From an uncultured bacterium (lineage in GTDB: Bacteria > Verrucomicrobiota > Lentisphaeria > Victivallales > UBA1829), in the NCBI GenBank assembly GCA_902778895.1, contig CACYZF010000001.1:228005-292004 (forward strand): a stretch of 64,000 nt of DNA, read 5' to 3'. The translations under genes were made by a program, and so were the position numbers. Every line of letters begins with the position of its first letter. Position 1 is the stretch's first letter. The notes under the pieces were generated by a model. It had not been told where the DNA came from, searched no databases, and worked only from the letters and a program-made list of their open reading frames with translations. This document shows positions 7,447 to 16,299 of the stretch, in pieces.

Positions 7447-10400
7447 TCAATTATCCTCAAAATACATAGAGATGCGGTATTCGGCGCGGGATGCCTCGCT
7501 GTCGTTGATGAAGAGTTCCAGCTTGTCCTGCGTGTAGTTCAACCGGATCTCGCTGCGGCCGTTCATCTCGACGACTTTCGTTTTGGAGTAGTCCGGGGTG
7601 AAATCCAGCTTGAACGGGAGGTTGAGGTTGTCCCATGTGACGCCGTTGATCCTGATATAGTCCGGGTAATCGAACGTCGAATGCTTGTATGTGACCTTGT
7701 TCCCGCTGAACGTGAAGAGCCCGGCGCCGTCGATCTTCCCCTCAAAGACGATCGACTTCTTCCGTTTTTCGACCGATTCTCCGTTCATCGTTTCCGGGTC
7801 GAAGGGAACGGAGTTCACGCGTTTCGGGTTGAGTCCGCCGATCACCTGCTGCGCGTGCTTCTGGGGCTGGGGCGCCGGGGGAAGGGCGTTCGAACCGAAC
7901 AGGACGGCGAACGCCATCTTCGCACGGTCGAATTCATATTCGGGGCAGATCAGCAGTTCCGCACGCTTGTCCCCGTCGCAGAACGCCTGCGTGCTCCATT
8001 TCGATACGCCCCGGAGAAGCATGGAGAAGCCGTGCGAGAGATCGGGCTTGAACGGAAGACGGAACGGCTTCGACAGGTTGGTCCACGGTTTCCCGTTGAC
8101 GGTCACGGCGGACGGCAGCGGGGCGTACTGGAACGGCTCGATGGTCAGGGCATCGCCGTTGAGATTGAAGATGAAATTGTGGATGGATTCGTATTCGATC
8201 ACCAGCAGGTCCCTGTTGGAGGACTTTGCGGCTTTTGCGACCATTGCATAATCGATCCGCGGCGAATCGTATTCCACCTCGATCGTCTCTCCCGGGGCGG
8301 TATCGTCCATGACGTATTTCCAGTATTTTTTCGCCTCGGCAGCGATCATCCTGCGGATCTGTTCGAGCTTGGACCGGTTCGAAGCGTCCAGCGTGACTCC
8401 GGCGTAATACATGGCGCGGAGAAAGAAATGCGGCACAGCCCCGACATCATAGCCGTGATCGAAGAAGAACCGGATGCGGTCCTCATTGGCGATGAAACAC
8501 GCGCATTCCCACGCGGGGGCGGAATGGTTTTGGTTCGTCTTGTAATTCGCGCCTGCCTGTTCGGGTTCGCCCCACGCGGCGGCGAGGTCGATCAGGGAGT
8601 TCCGGATGGACGGATCGGATTTCGCCTCGTCGGTTTCCGCCAGCGAAAGCAACTGACGGCGCGCGACCGCGGGCGGGATCTTTTCCGTCACGAAATTGAG
8701 CTCGATCCTGCGGAGGATCGGCGCGACGGCGCTTCGCCTGAGATCGAACGCCGCTTTCGGGTCCTCGTAGATCGGGACGACGGGATAATTGGTCTGGAAT
8801 TTCAGCACGCTGTTGTCGTACAGGAATTTGTCGAGCTCCTTCCCCTTGTACGTGATCTTGTCGAATGCCTTGAGCGCATCCTCGTAGCGGAGACTGTTCA
8901 GGTAGAACAGCGCCTGTTCGAAGCGGATCACGTTCTGGTAGTACGCGTCCTTGCTCCTCTTCAGCGCCTGCGCGAAGAGGCGTTCGCCGCAATCCTGCAC
9001 GACCGGATCCATGTAGAACGAGCGGAACGTGAGCGGCACGAATTCATTGTTGAACATGTCGAGGTTGATGTAGTTGAATGACACGAGAGGGATGCGGGAT
9101 TTGTTTTCATCCAGTTTCATGCCTTCCAGGAGTATCTGCTTCATCTCATGGCGGGACCCGCCCCAGCGGGGCAGGAGCGCGGTCAGAAGGTATCCCAGAT
9201 GCGAACCGTCTTCCGGCGCGATTGCGATGCCTTTCCTGAAGTTATCCAATTCCTGCGCCGAGGTCCCGTGACCCATGGCGGTCGTGATCTTTTCGCAGTA
9301 TGCGAAGTAGTTGTCGGGATTGAGCTTGATGGAACGGTCCAGATGGCGGTCGGCGTCATTCAGGTATTTCCTGAACTTATCCCAGCCTTCGTCGGTAACG
9401 GTCGAAGCCGTGCCTTTGCCGCGCGCTTCCCATGCCATCTGAATGGAGGTCCAGCCGCGCAGATATTCCGTCACCCATTCCGGCGCACCGTTTTTTGCGA
9501 GGGTGTCGATCAGTTCCATCCGGTCGTAGACCTTCGGATTCGGCGGATAGCTCGACCAGAGATCGATGATAAGGTCGGCGTTGTCGTCCGTGACCTTTGC
9601 CTTTTTGAGCCAGGAAACCAGCAGCTGGTCCTGGAAGCTTGCTTTATACTTCTGGTAACGCCCCCAAACAAACCTGCCGAGCACCGCCTTGCTCACGATC
9701 AAGCGGCTGAGCGTACCCCATTCCTCCGCCTGTTCCGCCTGGTTCGCCTCGGGGAAGACTGCGTTCGGATCGTTGACGAAATAGAAATCGCGGAGCTTGG
9801 CGGCAAGCTGGTCGAGGCGGGAATCCTCGTTGAACTTCATTTGCTTCACATCCTCCGGGAACAGGTCGTCCTGATCGTAGAGGAAACGCGCCACTTCGTA
9901 GGAGACATGCCGGTCCTCCGTCTTCAGTATCTCCCATAGAGCCCTGTATTCCTTTTCCTTGACGCCTTTTCTGGTGAGCGGCGCTTTAACAATGTTGTCG
10001 TAGATGCCGGCGAACCTGTTTTCGTCTTCATCGTCGAACGCCACACCCATCAGGCGCAGCGTCTTGCCCATGGATTTCTTTTCCTCGACGGTCGCTGGCG
10101 GCAGGAGCGTCGTGACCTCCTTCCGGATCAGCCATTTGCCGTCCTTTCGGACCAGTTCGACATGCTTTGCGGCGCGACCATGGAGAGCATCATAGAACGC
10201 AACGTCCAGCGAGGCGTCGTCGCCCTCGACCTTGCGGCTGTCCGGGACTACGGACATGGTCTGCAGCATCATTTTCCCCTCCGATCTGTTTTGTTTTCGG
10301 TAATGCTCCATTACGAACTCTTCCACCTCGCTTCCCGCGAGCGACTTCAGGTAATCCGAAAATGCCGTCCAGCCGGTCCCGGCATCGGCGTGTTCGATCT

Positions 10401-11301
10401 CGGACCGGAAAAACTCGTAGAGCGAATCGCCTTTGAGTCCCTGTCCCTGTTTGATATATTCGGCTTTCGTCCTCCGGACCGCGTTGACATCGACCTTAAT
10501 GTAATCGTCGGCGAGGAAAGTCCGCACCTCGTCAACATCCAGCTTCGATTCGGCGGTCCAGAAATCCACGAGCGCCTGTTCCGGGGAACCGGCATCGTAT
10601 TTTTTCTTCGCCATTGTTTTCGCATATACAAGTTCGACTTCGGAGGGGGCTTCCCGCCCCGCCGTCAGCCGGCGTTCCAGCGAGGAAAGACGCCATTCCT
10701 TTCCGTTCTTTCGGAAGACGGCTTCAAAGGGCTCCTCCGCGGATGTGAGCTGAAGCCGTACAAGGTCCTTCGAGGCCTCGAGAAACTCCCGGTCTTCGGA
10801 GAGGGTAAGCACGAACATCTTCAGCTGGAACGCATCGACTTCGCGCAGGAAACGGCAGATACTCGGGAGCTGGTCGGTGATCTTTTTCCGCGAAGCGGCG
10901 GGGAGCGTGGCGAGAGATTCCCGGATTCCCGTGAATTCCTCGCTGCTGTCCGGGATATCCGCCAGAATATCGAGCGCTTTTTTCAGGTTCTTGCCTTTGC
11001 TCAGGAGGTCTTCCGCTTCGGTATATGCTTCGCAGTTCCAGACACTCAGCAGCAGGGGATCGGCTGTCGCCAGGTCGATGGTTCCGGTCGCTTTTGTCCA
11101 GTCCTCCGCTTTGACCGCTTCGCAGAATTCGTTCAGGCACAGCTCCGCTCCTTCCTTCGGCGGCAGGGAGCCGTCCGAGCAGGCGACGAGCCAAAGGATC
11201 GCGGAAAGGCATGCCAGCGTCAGCGCTATGATTTTCGAGGGGTTTTTTTGAATTGAGGAAGCTTTTTCCGTAACGGACCGATTCCTGCTGGATGTTGTCA
11301 T
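7447..11301 (-). CDS. Very large lipoprotein of unknown function, DUF4034-like central region
   Basis: The 1284-residue product begins with a long basic signal peptide and a lipobox (LVAC, Cys at about residue 41), so it should be anchored in the outer or inner membrane. The middle part, about residues 500-850, is helical; the segment LLPRWGGSRHEMKQ is typical of the poorly understood DUF4034 family. The C-terminal 200 residues contain two copies of a beta module with the core VNGKPWTNLSKPFRLPF and INGVTWDNLNLPFKLDF. No catalytic motif is evident. It has its own promoter at 11371-11398 and is followed within 23 bases by the QIG-repeat lipoprotein, which suggests that the two act together at the cell surface. 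Confidence 0.68.
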   Translation of the reverse strand: MTTSSRNRSVTEKASSIQKNPSKIIALTLACLSAILWLVACSDGSLPPKEGAELCLNEFCEAVKAEDWTKATGTIDLATADPLLLSVWNCEAYTEAEDLLSKGKNLKKALDILADIPDSSEEFTGIRESLATLPAASRKKITDQLPSICRFLREVDAFQLKMFVLTLSEDREFLEASKDLVRLQLTSAEEPFEAVFRKNGKEWRLSSLERRLTAGREAPSEVELVYAKTMAKKKYDAGSPEQALVDFWTAESKLDVDEVRTFLADDYIKVDVNAVRRTKAEYIKQGQGLKGDSLYEFFRSEIEHADAGTGWTAFSDYLKSLAGSEVEEFVMEHYRKQNRSEGKMMLQTMSVVPDSRKVEGDDASLDVAFYDALHGRAAKHVELVRKDGKWLIRKEVTTLLPPATVEEKKSMGKTLRLMGVAFDDEDENRFAGIYDNIVKAPLTRKGVKEKEYRALWEILKTEDRHVSYEVARFLYDQDDLFPEDVKQMKFNEDSRLDQLAAKLRDFYFVNDPNAVFPEANQAEQAEEWGTLSRLIVSKAVLGRFVWGRYQKYKASFQDQLLVSWLKKAKVTDDNADLIIDLWSSYPPNPKVYDRMELIDTLAKNGAPEWVTEYLRGWTSIQMAWEARGKGTASTVTDEGWDKFRKYLNDADRHLDRSIKLNPDNYFAYCEKITTAMGHGTSAQELDNFRKGIAIAPEDGSHLGYLLTALLPRWGGSRHEMKQILLEGMKLDENKSRIPLVSFNYINLDMFNNEFVPLTFRSFYMDPVVQDCGERLFAQALKRSKDAYYQNVIRFEQALFYLNSLRYEDALKAFDKITYKGKELDKFLYDNSVLKFQTNYPVVPIYEDPKAAFDLRRSAVAPILRRIELNFVTEKIPPAVARRQLLSLAETDEAKSDPSIRNSLIDLAAAWGEPEQAGANYKTNQNHSAPAWECACFIANEDRIRFFFDHGYDVGAVPHFFLRAMYYAGVTLDASNRSKLEQIRRMIAAEAKKYWKYVMDDTAPGETIEVEYDSPRIDYAMVAKAAKSSNRDLLVIEYESIHNFIFNLNGDALTIEPFQYAPLPSAVTVNGKPWTNLSKPFRLPFKPDLSHGFSMLLRGVSKWSTQAFCDGDKRAELLICPEYEFDRAKMAFAVLFGSNALPPAPQPQKHAQQVIGGLNPKRVNSVPFDPETMNGESVEKRKKSIVFEGKIDGAGLFTFSGNKVTYKHSTFDYPDYIRINGVTWDNLNLPFKLDFTPDYSKTKVVEMNGRSEIRLNYTQDKLELFINDSEASRAEYRISMYFEDN

Positions 11302-11370
11302 GGTCTGCTCCTTGTAGAAAATAAGGGAAAAATCGTCTGCCGCGGTCAGGCGGGGATTGTTTTTTGTGAT

Positions 11371-11398
11371 ACTATAGCATGTTTTGACCGGATGTCAA
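11371..11398 (-). promoter_or_regulatory. Sigma70-type promoter for the 1284-residue lipoprotein
   Basis: On the minus strand TTGACA (11398-11393), 16 bases, TATAGT (11376-11371). The -10 box is about 70 bases before the ATG at 11301. Confidence 0.8.
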
Positions 11399-11496
11399 AT
11401 TTTTACAAAAAAAGTTTTTTTATGATGTTTTATTTATGACATTCCAAAATGGAACGAGGCGGAATATTAGAGACGAAGACGGACAGATGAAACGGC

Positions 11497-12570
11497 TTAT
11501 TTCGCCGCTTTCTTTTCCTTCAGATCGGACTGCTTCTCCTCATCCTTCTGTTCGGCGGGCTTCGTTTCTTCCTTTTGTTCGGTGGGCTTTGCCTCTTCCT
11601 TCTGCTCGACCGGCGGCTTCCAATTCATGTACGTTTCGCAGTATTGAAGGACGGCCTTGCGGAAGGCGACCGTGCTGTCCGGGTCGTCCCAGAGCATGTG
11701 GTTGGAGTTCGGGAAGTCGACGCGGACGTTCGGAACGTGATGCGCTTCCAGCGCCTTCGCGAGCTCGTCGCGGTGAATTGGCTTGACCAGATCGTCCTTC
11801 CCGCCGTAGGCGAAGACGGTCGGCACGGACTTGGGGCCGATGAAGTGAAGCGGGGAAAGGCTGTCCGCCGCCGCCTTCATCTCGGGCGTGTCGAGCTTCT
11901 TCGGGTCGACCTGGATGTGCGCACCGTACCCGATCAGCGCGGCGGAGATGTCGGCGCCCCAGAATTCCTTGTGGAACGACACCGGGCCGACTTTGTCGAA
12001 CACGAACGCGACCGGGATGGCGGATTCCGAGGCGCGGGAATAAGCGTACAGCAGCGCCAGGTGTCCGCCCGCGGAGAAGCCGCCGAAGGCGAGTTTCGGG
12101 GCGTGATACCCCTCCTTCTCCAGGCGTTTCTTGAGCGCCGCGATGCACGCCGTGATCTCGTCGAGCATGGTCTTCACCGTGACGTCGGGGTTCTTCTGCG
12201 AGATCAGCGAATAATCCATGGTGGCCGTGATGCAGCCGTTCTTCGCGTAGTATTTGCAGGCGTACGCCATGTCGCCGCGTTTTCCCTCGGTCCAGGAACC
12301 GCCGTGGATCAGCAGCAGGAGGGGCGCGTCCGCCTTCGGGTCGAGGTTTTTCGGCAGATACAGGTCGTATTTGTTCGCCTTTTCCTTGCCGTAAGAGAGG
12401 CCGGAGAGCACGCGGCCGTCGTCCGCGCTCCACGACTCCGTGTAGCCGCCCTGTTTCAGGTTTCTCTGCAGGACGAGCCCGGTGAGGCCGCAGCCCGCGC
12501 AGAGTACGAGGTTGAACGCGACCAGAGACCAGATCAGAATCCGCCGTATTTTCCTGCCTGACAACTTCAT
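11497..12570 (-). CDS. Alpha/beta-hydrolase lipoprotein, probable esterase
   Basis: The 357-residue protein has a basic N-terminus, a hydrophobic signal segment and a lipobox-like LCAGC. The body is an alpha/beta hydrolase of the esterase/lipase (BD-FAE or acetyl-esterase) type: an oxyanion-hole HGGSW, nucleophile elbow GFSAGG, a likely acid in the YGGKDDLV segment and a likely histidine in NSNHMLW. Such enzymes remove acetyl or feruloyl groups from polysaccharides, which fits the hydrolase-rich gene content. The tail is a charged low-complexity repeat of EQKEE-type units. The ATG at 12570 is preferred over one 19 codons upstream because the signal peptide then starts normally with MKLSGRK. 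Confidence 0.8.
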   Translation of the reverse strand: MKLSGRKIRRILIWSLVAFNLVLCAGCGLTGLVLQRNLKQGGYTESWSADDGRVLSGLSYGKEKANKYDLYLPKNLDPKADAPLLLLIHGGSWTEGKRGDMAYACKYYAKNGCITATMDYSLISQKNPDVTVKTMLDEITACIAALKKRLEKEGYHAPKLAFGGFSAGGHLALLYAYSRASESAIPVAFVFDKVGPVSFHKEFWGADISAALIGYGAHIQVDPKKLDTPEMKAAADSLSPLHFIGPKSVPTVFAYGGKDDLVKPIHRDELAKALEAHHVPNVRVDFPNSNHMLWDDPDSTVAFRKAVLQYCETYMNWKPPVEQKEEAKPTEQKEETKPAEQKDEEKQSDLKEKKAAK

Positions 12571-12630
12571 AGTGGAGCCTTTCGTGTTGAAGTCATGGAA
12601 CAATGGACCGCTGTCCGCGATCGTCAAACT

Positions 12631-12659
12631 AATTTACTGCGAGTGCAGAGAAAAAGCAA
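12631..12659 (-). promoter_or_regulatory. Possible promoter for the esterase lipoprotein
   Basis: On the minus strand TTGCTT (12659-12654), 17 bases, TAAATT (12636-12631), about 60 bases before the ATG at 12570. Weaker match than the other promoters. Confidence 0.45.
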
Positions 12660-12749
12660 GCGAAAAAGATGTTATTCTTTTTTGAAAAAAGCTGTGCGAC
12701 AGGTATGGTGTTACGGATAAAAAGATTCGAGGTGTTTTCCGAATATGCC

Positions 12750-13532
12750 CTACCATGTTGCATTCAGGAGGGGGAGTCCCCACCAGCGGCCGTTGTAATT
12801 CCACAAGCCGATTTGCAGGGAAAAGCTCTTTTCCGTTTCGCCGGACGACTCGTCGTTTGCGTTGTCGGCCAGGTTGAACAGCCCGAATTGCAGATACGGA
12901 TCGCTTTTCACCCGGTCTCCTTCCCGTCTGCTGTCATTGAAAACACCGATCTGAAAACGGTTTGTCTCAAGCGCTCTGTTGAAAACGCCGATTTGCGCGA
13001 TGCCGTTGTCCTTCTGACCGGAATAGATCCGTCCCCAGGCTCCGCGCCAGTTCACAATGCCGATTTGAACGCTGTTCCCGTCGAAACATCCATTGGCGGG
13101 CGCGACGCTCAAACCGTTCAGATACTCCGAGAACGACAAAAGAGGGGAAAGCACGAGACCGTTGAATTTCGCGCCGACGCAAACCGGAGCGACGGCAACC
13201 CCGTTTGCGCCGCCGCTGACGTCATAAAGGGATAAAAGGAGACCATTCACGCCGCCGTCGCGTCCGGGCGATTCATCATCGCCGAAATCCACCCAGAACG
13301 GAAACCCGATTCGCAGCCACGGCCGGTTCTCCCGTTCTCCCGGCACATGTTCGAGATATTCAGCATACCCCAAGTAATACCCGATTTGGGCATATTTCGT
13401 GTCAATCGCAAGGCGAAACTCCGGCTCCCCTGTCGAGCTGCACCCGGCAAACGCCGCGACAGCCAAAACGACCGCGACGACGGCAAGGAAGATATTTCGG
13501 GTGGTTTTCGTGTTCGACATGCTTTCACTCAT
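12750..13532 (-). CDS. Lipoprotein with QIG-x-x-N repeats, second family member
   Basis: A 260-residue lipoprotein with signal peptide and lipobox (FAGC), followed by repeats of the type VQIGIVN, AQIGVFN, FQIGVFN, LQFGLFN and LQIGLWN. It belongs with the protein at 6482-7423 to the LA_2272-like surface repeat group of unknown function. The start ATG at 13532 overlaps the TGA of the preceding gene (ATGA), a common sign of translational coupling; an ATG at 13520 gives the N-terminus MSNTKTTRN, which nearly duplicates that of the upstream gene and may be the ancestral start. The longer open frame upstream of 13532 overlaps the neighbour and is not coding. Confidence 0.72.
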   Translation of the reverse strand: MSESMSNTKTTRNIFLAVVAVVLAVAAFAGCSSTGEPEFRLAIDTKYAQIGYYLGYAEYLEHVPGERENRPWLRIGFPFWVDFGDDESPGRDGGVNGLLLSLYDVSGGANGVAVAPVCVGAKFNGLVLSPLLSFSEYLNGLSVAPANGCFDGNSVQIGIVNWRGAWGRIYSGQKDNGIAQIGVFNRALETNRFQIGVFNDSRREGDRVKSDPYLQFGLFNLADNANDESSGETEKSFSLQIGLWNYNGRWWGLPLLNATW

Positions 13533-14332
13533 CGAATGGGGTATTCCTGTTTCAGTTTTTCCGCGATCTTCCTTCGGATTTCTTTTCTTTCCTTGATGGA
13601 CGACGTGTCGTGGTAGTATTGATGTTTCAAATCTTCGATCATTTGAAGAGCTTCCTGAACCTCCTCCTGTGTGAAGGTTCTGGTCTCTTCCGGGAGATTG
13701 ATGTATTCCTTGACACTGGTATCGGGATGGAACCAGCCGTAAATCATATAATGCCAAAGTCTGAACGGTGTTCCATCGTTCAGGCACGGATTGAATTGTT
13801 CATCGATATCCCAAAAAGATACCCAAAGCTGTTCCCCGTCATAAAAGAATTGGATCCCGTGCATATCTCCCTTATCCCAAAAACCATCCGGATAACGTAA
13901 TCCGATTTTATATTCACGAGTTTCCTTAACGGTTATTTCATCTTCATCGTATATTACTACTCTACACGTCAGCTCCTGATTTCTGTCAAGCCTATAAAGG
14001 GTCCTGGTAGTTTGAGAGCGGATTGCACAATATGGTCCAAGAGGCATACCCCTCTGGAATTTTTTATCACTTTTCTTTAACTCAAAATCGATTTCTCCTT
14101 TTGTTGCGTCAGTCCGGTCGATAATATTCGGAATCATGATCTCTATTCTTTCATCCGATAGGTTTTGAAAACCGTAGGACAGGGCACTTGGACCATACAA
14201 AGCGTTAGATGCGGTCCAATCGTGGTAAGAAAGACATCCATTCAAGAAAAAGACGGATGCCAGGATCAGACAAAAAGTCAGACCTGCGGAAATTGCGAAG
14301 AGGATGTTTCGTCTTGTTTTCGTGTTCGACAT
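13529..14332 (-). CDS. Lipoprotein of unknown function
   Basis: A 267-residue protein with a signal peptide and a lipobox (FLNGC). The mature part has no motif I recognise; it is rich in aromatic and charged residues (YDGEQLWVSFWD) and ends in a charged helix of about 50 residues. Its first nine residues, MSNTKTRRN, are almost the same as those of the downstream gene (MSNTKTTRN), suggesting that the signal-peptide region was duplicated. The gene lies 57 bases after the nuclease-like gene and overlaps the next lipoprotein by four bases. Base composition is intermediate between the AT-rich module upstream and the GC-rich chromosome. Confidence 0.62.
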   Translation of the reverse strand: MSNTKTRRNILFAISAGLTFCLILASVFFLNGCLSYHDWTASNALYGPSALSYGFQNLSDERIEIMIPNIIDRTDATKGEIDFELKKSDKKFQRGMPLGPYCAIRSQTTRTLYRLDRNQELTCRVVIYDEDEITVKETREYKIGLRYPDGFWDKGDMHGIQFFYDGEQLWVSFWDIDEQFNPCLNDGTPFRLWHYMIYGWFHPDTSVKEYINLPEETRTFTQEEVQEALQMIEDLKHQYYHDTSSIKERKEIRRKIAEKLKQEYPIR

Positions 14333-14389
14333 GGTATGTTTTCTTGTCTTTTTTGTCCTGATCGAAGAGGCACCGTCACACCAGTTGGA

Positions 14390-14860
14390 TTATTGCTGAC
14401 AGAAATATAGAGTGTGTCCAGAATGAGTGCATTTCAGAATAGTTTTAAACTCTTTTACAAATACTCTTGCTGATATCTGTTTTATCGTCCGACAAGAAGG
14501 AATGCTACAATGCCGGTTCATAACAATATATGTCTCTTTATATAGATTGAAAGGTGTTATGTTTTTGAGAAACCAGCGAATCGTACATTCTAATTGAACA
14601 GCTGCATGTTCAAAATCTCGACCTTTTAGTTCTATAAACAAAAAGTCATTGTTCTTATAGTCCCAAATGCACCAATCACACTTGTTTGGTGTAACTTCAT
14701 TTAATGCCCCGTCAATTTTGACTTTTCTACATAGGCGTGTGTTGACATCAATACATACCGTGTTGTGTGTTCCCGGATCATTTAAGGAAAACAACCGTTT
14801 ATTTTCTTCCTCGGAACAATCAATCAGGCGCGGCAGATAATTGCATGTAGGATTCGGCAT
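14390..14860 (-). CDS. Small PD-(D/E)xK nuclease-like protein, partner of the ATPase
   Basis: The 156-residue product carries a restriction-endonuclease-like signature: Asp62 in KCDWCIWD, then Glu77 and Lys79 in FIELKGRD, followed by a helix (HAAVQLECTI). This D-x14-ExK arrangement with a following QLE helix is seen in small stand-alone nuclease-fold proteins of mobile and defence loci. It starts two bases after the ATPase stop, so the two genes are almost certainly translated together. Codon use is AT-rich, unlike flanking genes, which suggests horizontal acquisition. Nuclease activity is inferred from the motif only. Confidence 0.65.
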   Translation of the reverse strand: MPNPTCNYLPRLIDCSEEENKRLFSLNDPGTHNTVCIDVNTRLCRKVKIDGALNEVTPNKCDWCIWDYKNNDFLFIELKGRDFEHAAVQLECTIRWFLKNITPFNLYKETYIVMNRHCSIPSCRTIKQISARVFVKEFKTILKCTHSGHTLYFCQQ

Positions 14861-14862
14861 AA

Positions 14863-16110
14863 TTATTTCTCCGTTGCTTCGAGGGAAAGCAAATCCGAGA
14901 ACTTTTCATCTGTTTTTTCCGATATTTCATCAAGTTTTTGTGCATTAATCATTCCTGACCCTATATCGACAATGGATTCAATTCTTCCATCATTAAAATA
15001 ATAGGCAGACAAATCGCCAAGAGCAATTCTCTCATTTGCCTTGTATATTTTGTCTAACTTTGCAAGTGCGGATTTGTTGTTTTGTTGCTTGAACTTGTTT
15101 TCGAGAATGCCTGCATATGCCAAGTTGTTTGCTGTTGTAAGAACATACGGGCTATGTGTCGTGAACAAGAATGCTTTTTGGCAGGAGTTAACAATCTGTG
15201 TTGAAACAATATAACGAATGATTTCACTTTGCGAAGATGAGAATATATGGGTTTCCGGTTCTTCTATCAGGATTAACCCATGCTGCTTACGGAACAGCAT
15301 AAACAAAACAGGGAGAAGTTCCTGTTGTCCGGAGGAAGCATCCCGTGCTTCGATTTCAAGACCTGCTTTGGTGTTTTTAATATAATCTTTCTGTTGCTTT
15401 TGAAGGTATGTTCCCCCGATGAATCTTTTGCAAACGGAAGAAAAAGAGTTGCTCTTTTCTGAATTGTCTTGAGAAAAACGTGTCAGTAAAGTTTTAGAAT
15501 GTTGATACATCATTCCAAATTCTTTCAGAAAATAGTCAATATGTATATTGTTTGATAAGAATGAAAAGACGTTGTTTTCAAGACAGGCAAAAAAAGATCT
15601 CCCTGCGGGAATAAAGACACTGCTTCCCGCCCCCGTAATAAACCCCCAATCTGATGAGCGTATCATGGTTTCAATTTTGATATAACAATCAATATTGTCT
15701 CTGCCCAAATCCTTGGCGGATGGTTCTTTTGATGAAAAAGAAAAAATATTGTCAATGATCTTTTTGTAATATTCGGAAAAACCAAGACTTAATGATTTGT
15801 TTCCCTCATGGTTAAAAGTGATTTTCCCTTTGTCTGTTTTGAAACAGATATTAAAATTTTTTTCATTCCATGCATACTGAGGAAAAACTTCACTAAAAAC
15901 ATTTATAATAGTTTCATTTAACTTCCGTCTTTTTCCTCTACTAAAAGCTGTATCTAATACATATTCGGGAAGATGATAAAAAATGTAAAGCAATTTTGCA
16001 ACAATACTTTTCCCCGAGGCCTGAGGACCAATAAAAAAAGTGAACTTTGTAATGTCAATAGAGGCAGTATCTATTGTTAAAAAATTTTTGATTTCAATCG
16101 TGTTCTTCAT
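14863..16110 (-). CDS. AAA/ABC-type ATPase (OLD/RecF-like) of a putative defence module
   Basis: The 415-residue ATPase has a Walker A loop GPQASGKS at residues 28-35, an ABC-signature-like SSGQQELLP, Walker B with LILIEEPETHIF, and the downstream TTHSPYVL histidine switch. This set defines the AAA_15/AAA_21 group related to OLD and RecF. Such ATPases are the sensor or regulator half of several anti-phage pairs (for example Gabija, Septu and PARIS), in which a nuclease or toxin is the effector; here the next gene is a PD-(D/E)xK-like protein. No TOPRIM domain is visible, so it is not a complete OLD nuclease. Strongly AT-rich. It has its own promoter at 16187-16214. Confidence 0.78.
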   Translation of the reverse strand: MKNTIEIKNFLTIDTASIDITKFTFFIGPQASGKSIVAKLLYIFYHLPEYVLDTAFSRGKRRKLNETIINVFSEVFPQYAWNEKNFNICFKTDKGKITFNHEGNKSLSLGFSEYYKKIIDNIFSFSSKEPSAKDLGRDNIDCYIKIETMIRSSDWGFITGAGSSVFIPAGRSFFACLENNVFSFLSNNIHIDYFLKEFGMMYQHSKTLLTRFSQDNSEKSNSFSSVCKRFIGGTYLQKQQKDYIKNTKAGLEIEARDASSGQQELLPVLFMLFRKQHGLILIEEPETHIFSSSQSEIIRYIVSTQIVNSCQKAFLFTTHSPYVLTTANNLAYAGILENKFKQQNNKSALAKLDKIYKANERIALGDLSAYYFNDGRIESIVDIGSGMINAQKLDEISEKTDEKFSDLLSLEATEK

Positions 16111-16186
16111 AATAACCTCATCCTGTTGTTTTATAGTGTGTATTCCGACTGGGGATTGTTTTGTAGAGACAGAGAAATATTAAATT

Positions 16187-16214
16187 AATATAACGGTTTT
16201 AAGATAGATTTCAA
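16187..16214 (-). promoter_or_regulatory. Promoter of the ATPase/nuclease module
   Basis: On the minus strand TTGAAA (16214-16209), 16 bases, TATATT (16192-16187), about 75 bases before the ATG at 16110. Confidence 0.65.
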
Positions 16215-16299
16215 GTGTATCGGGATTCCTTTTTTGTATTTCGTGAGGCATGAGCCTTGTGTTGTTATCATGTGGATATGTTTCTCTGATTGCCGGTGG

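Noticed and set aside
7411..11256. Long plus-strand frames opposite the 1284-residue lipoprotein
   Set aside because: No domains or start signals. The minus-strand gene has promoter, signal peptide and lipobox.
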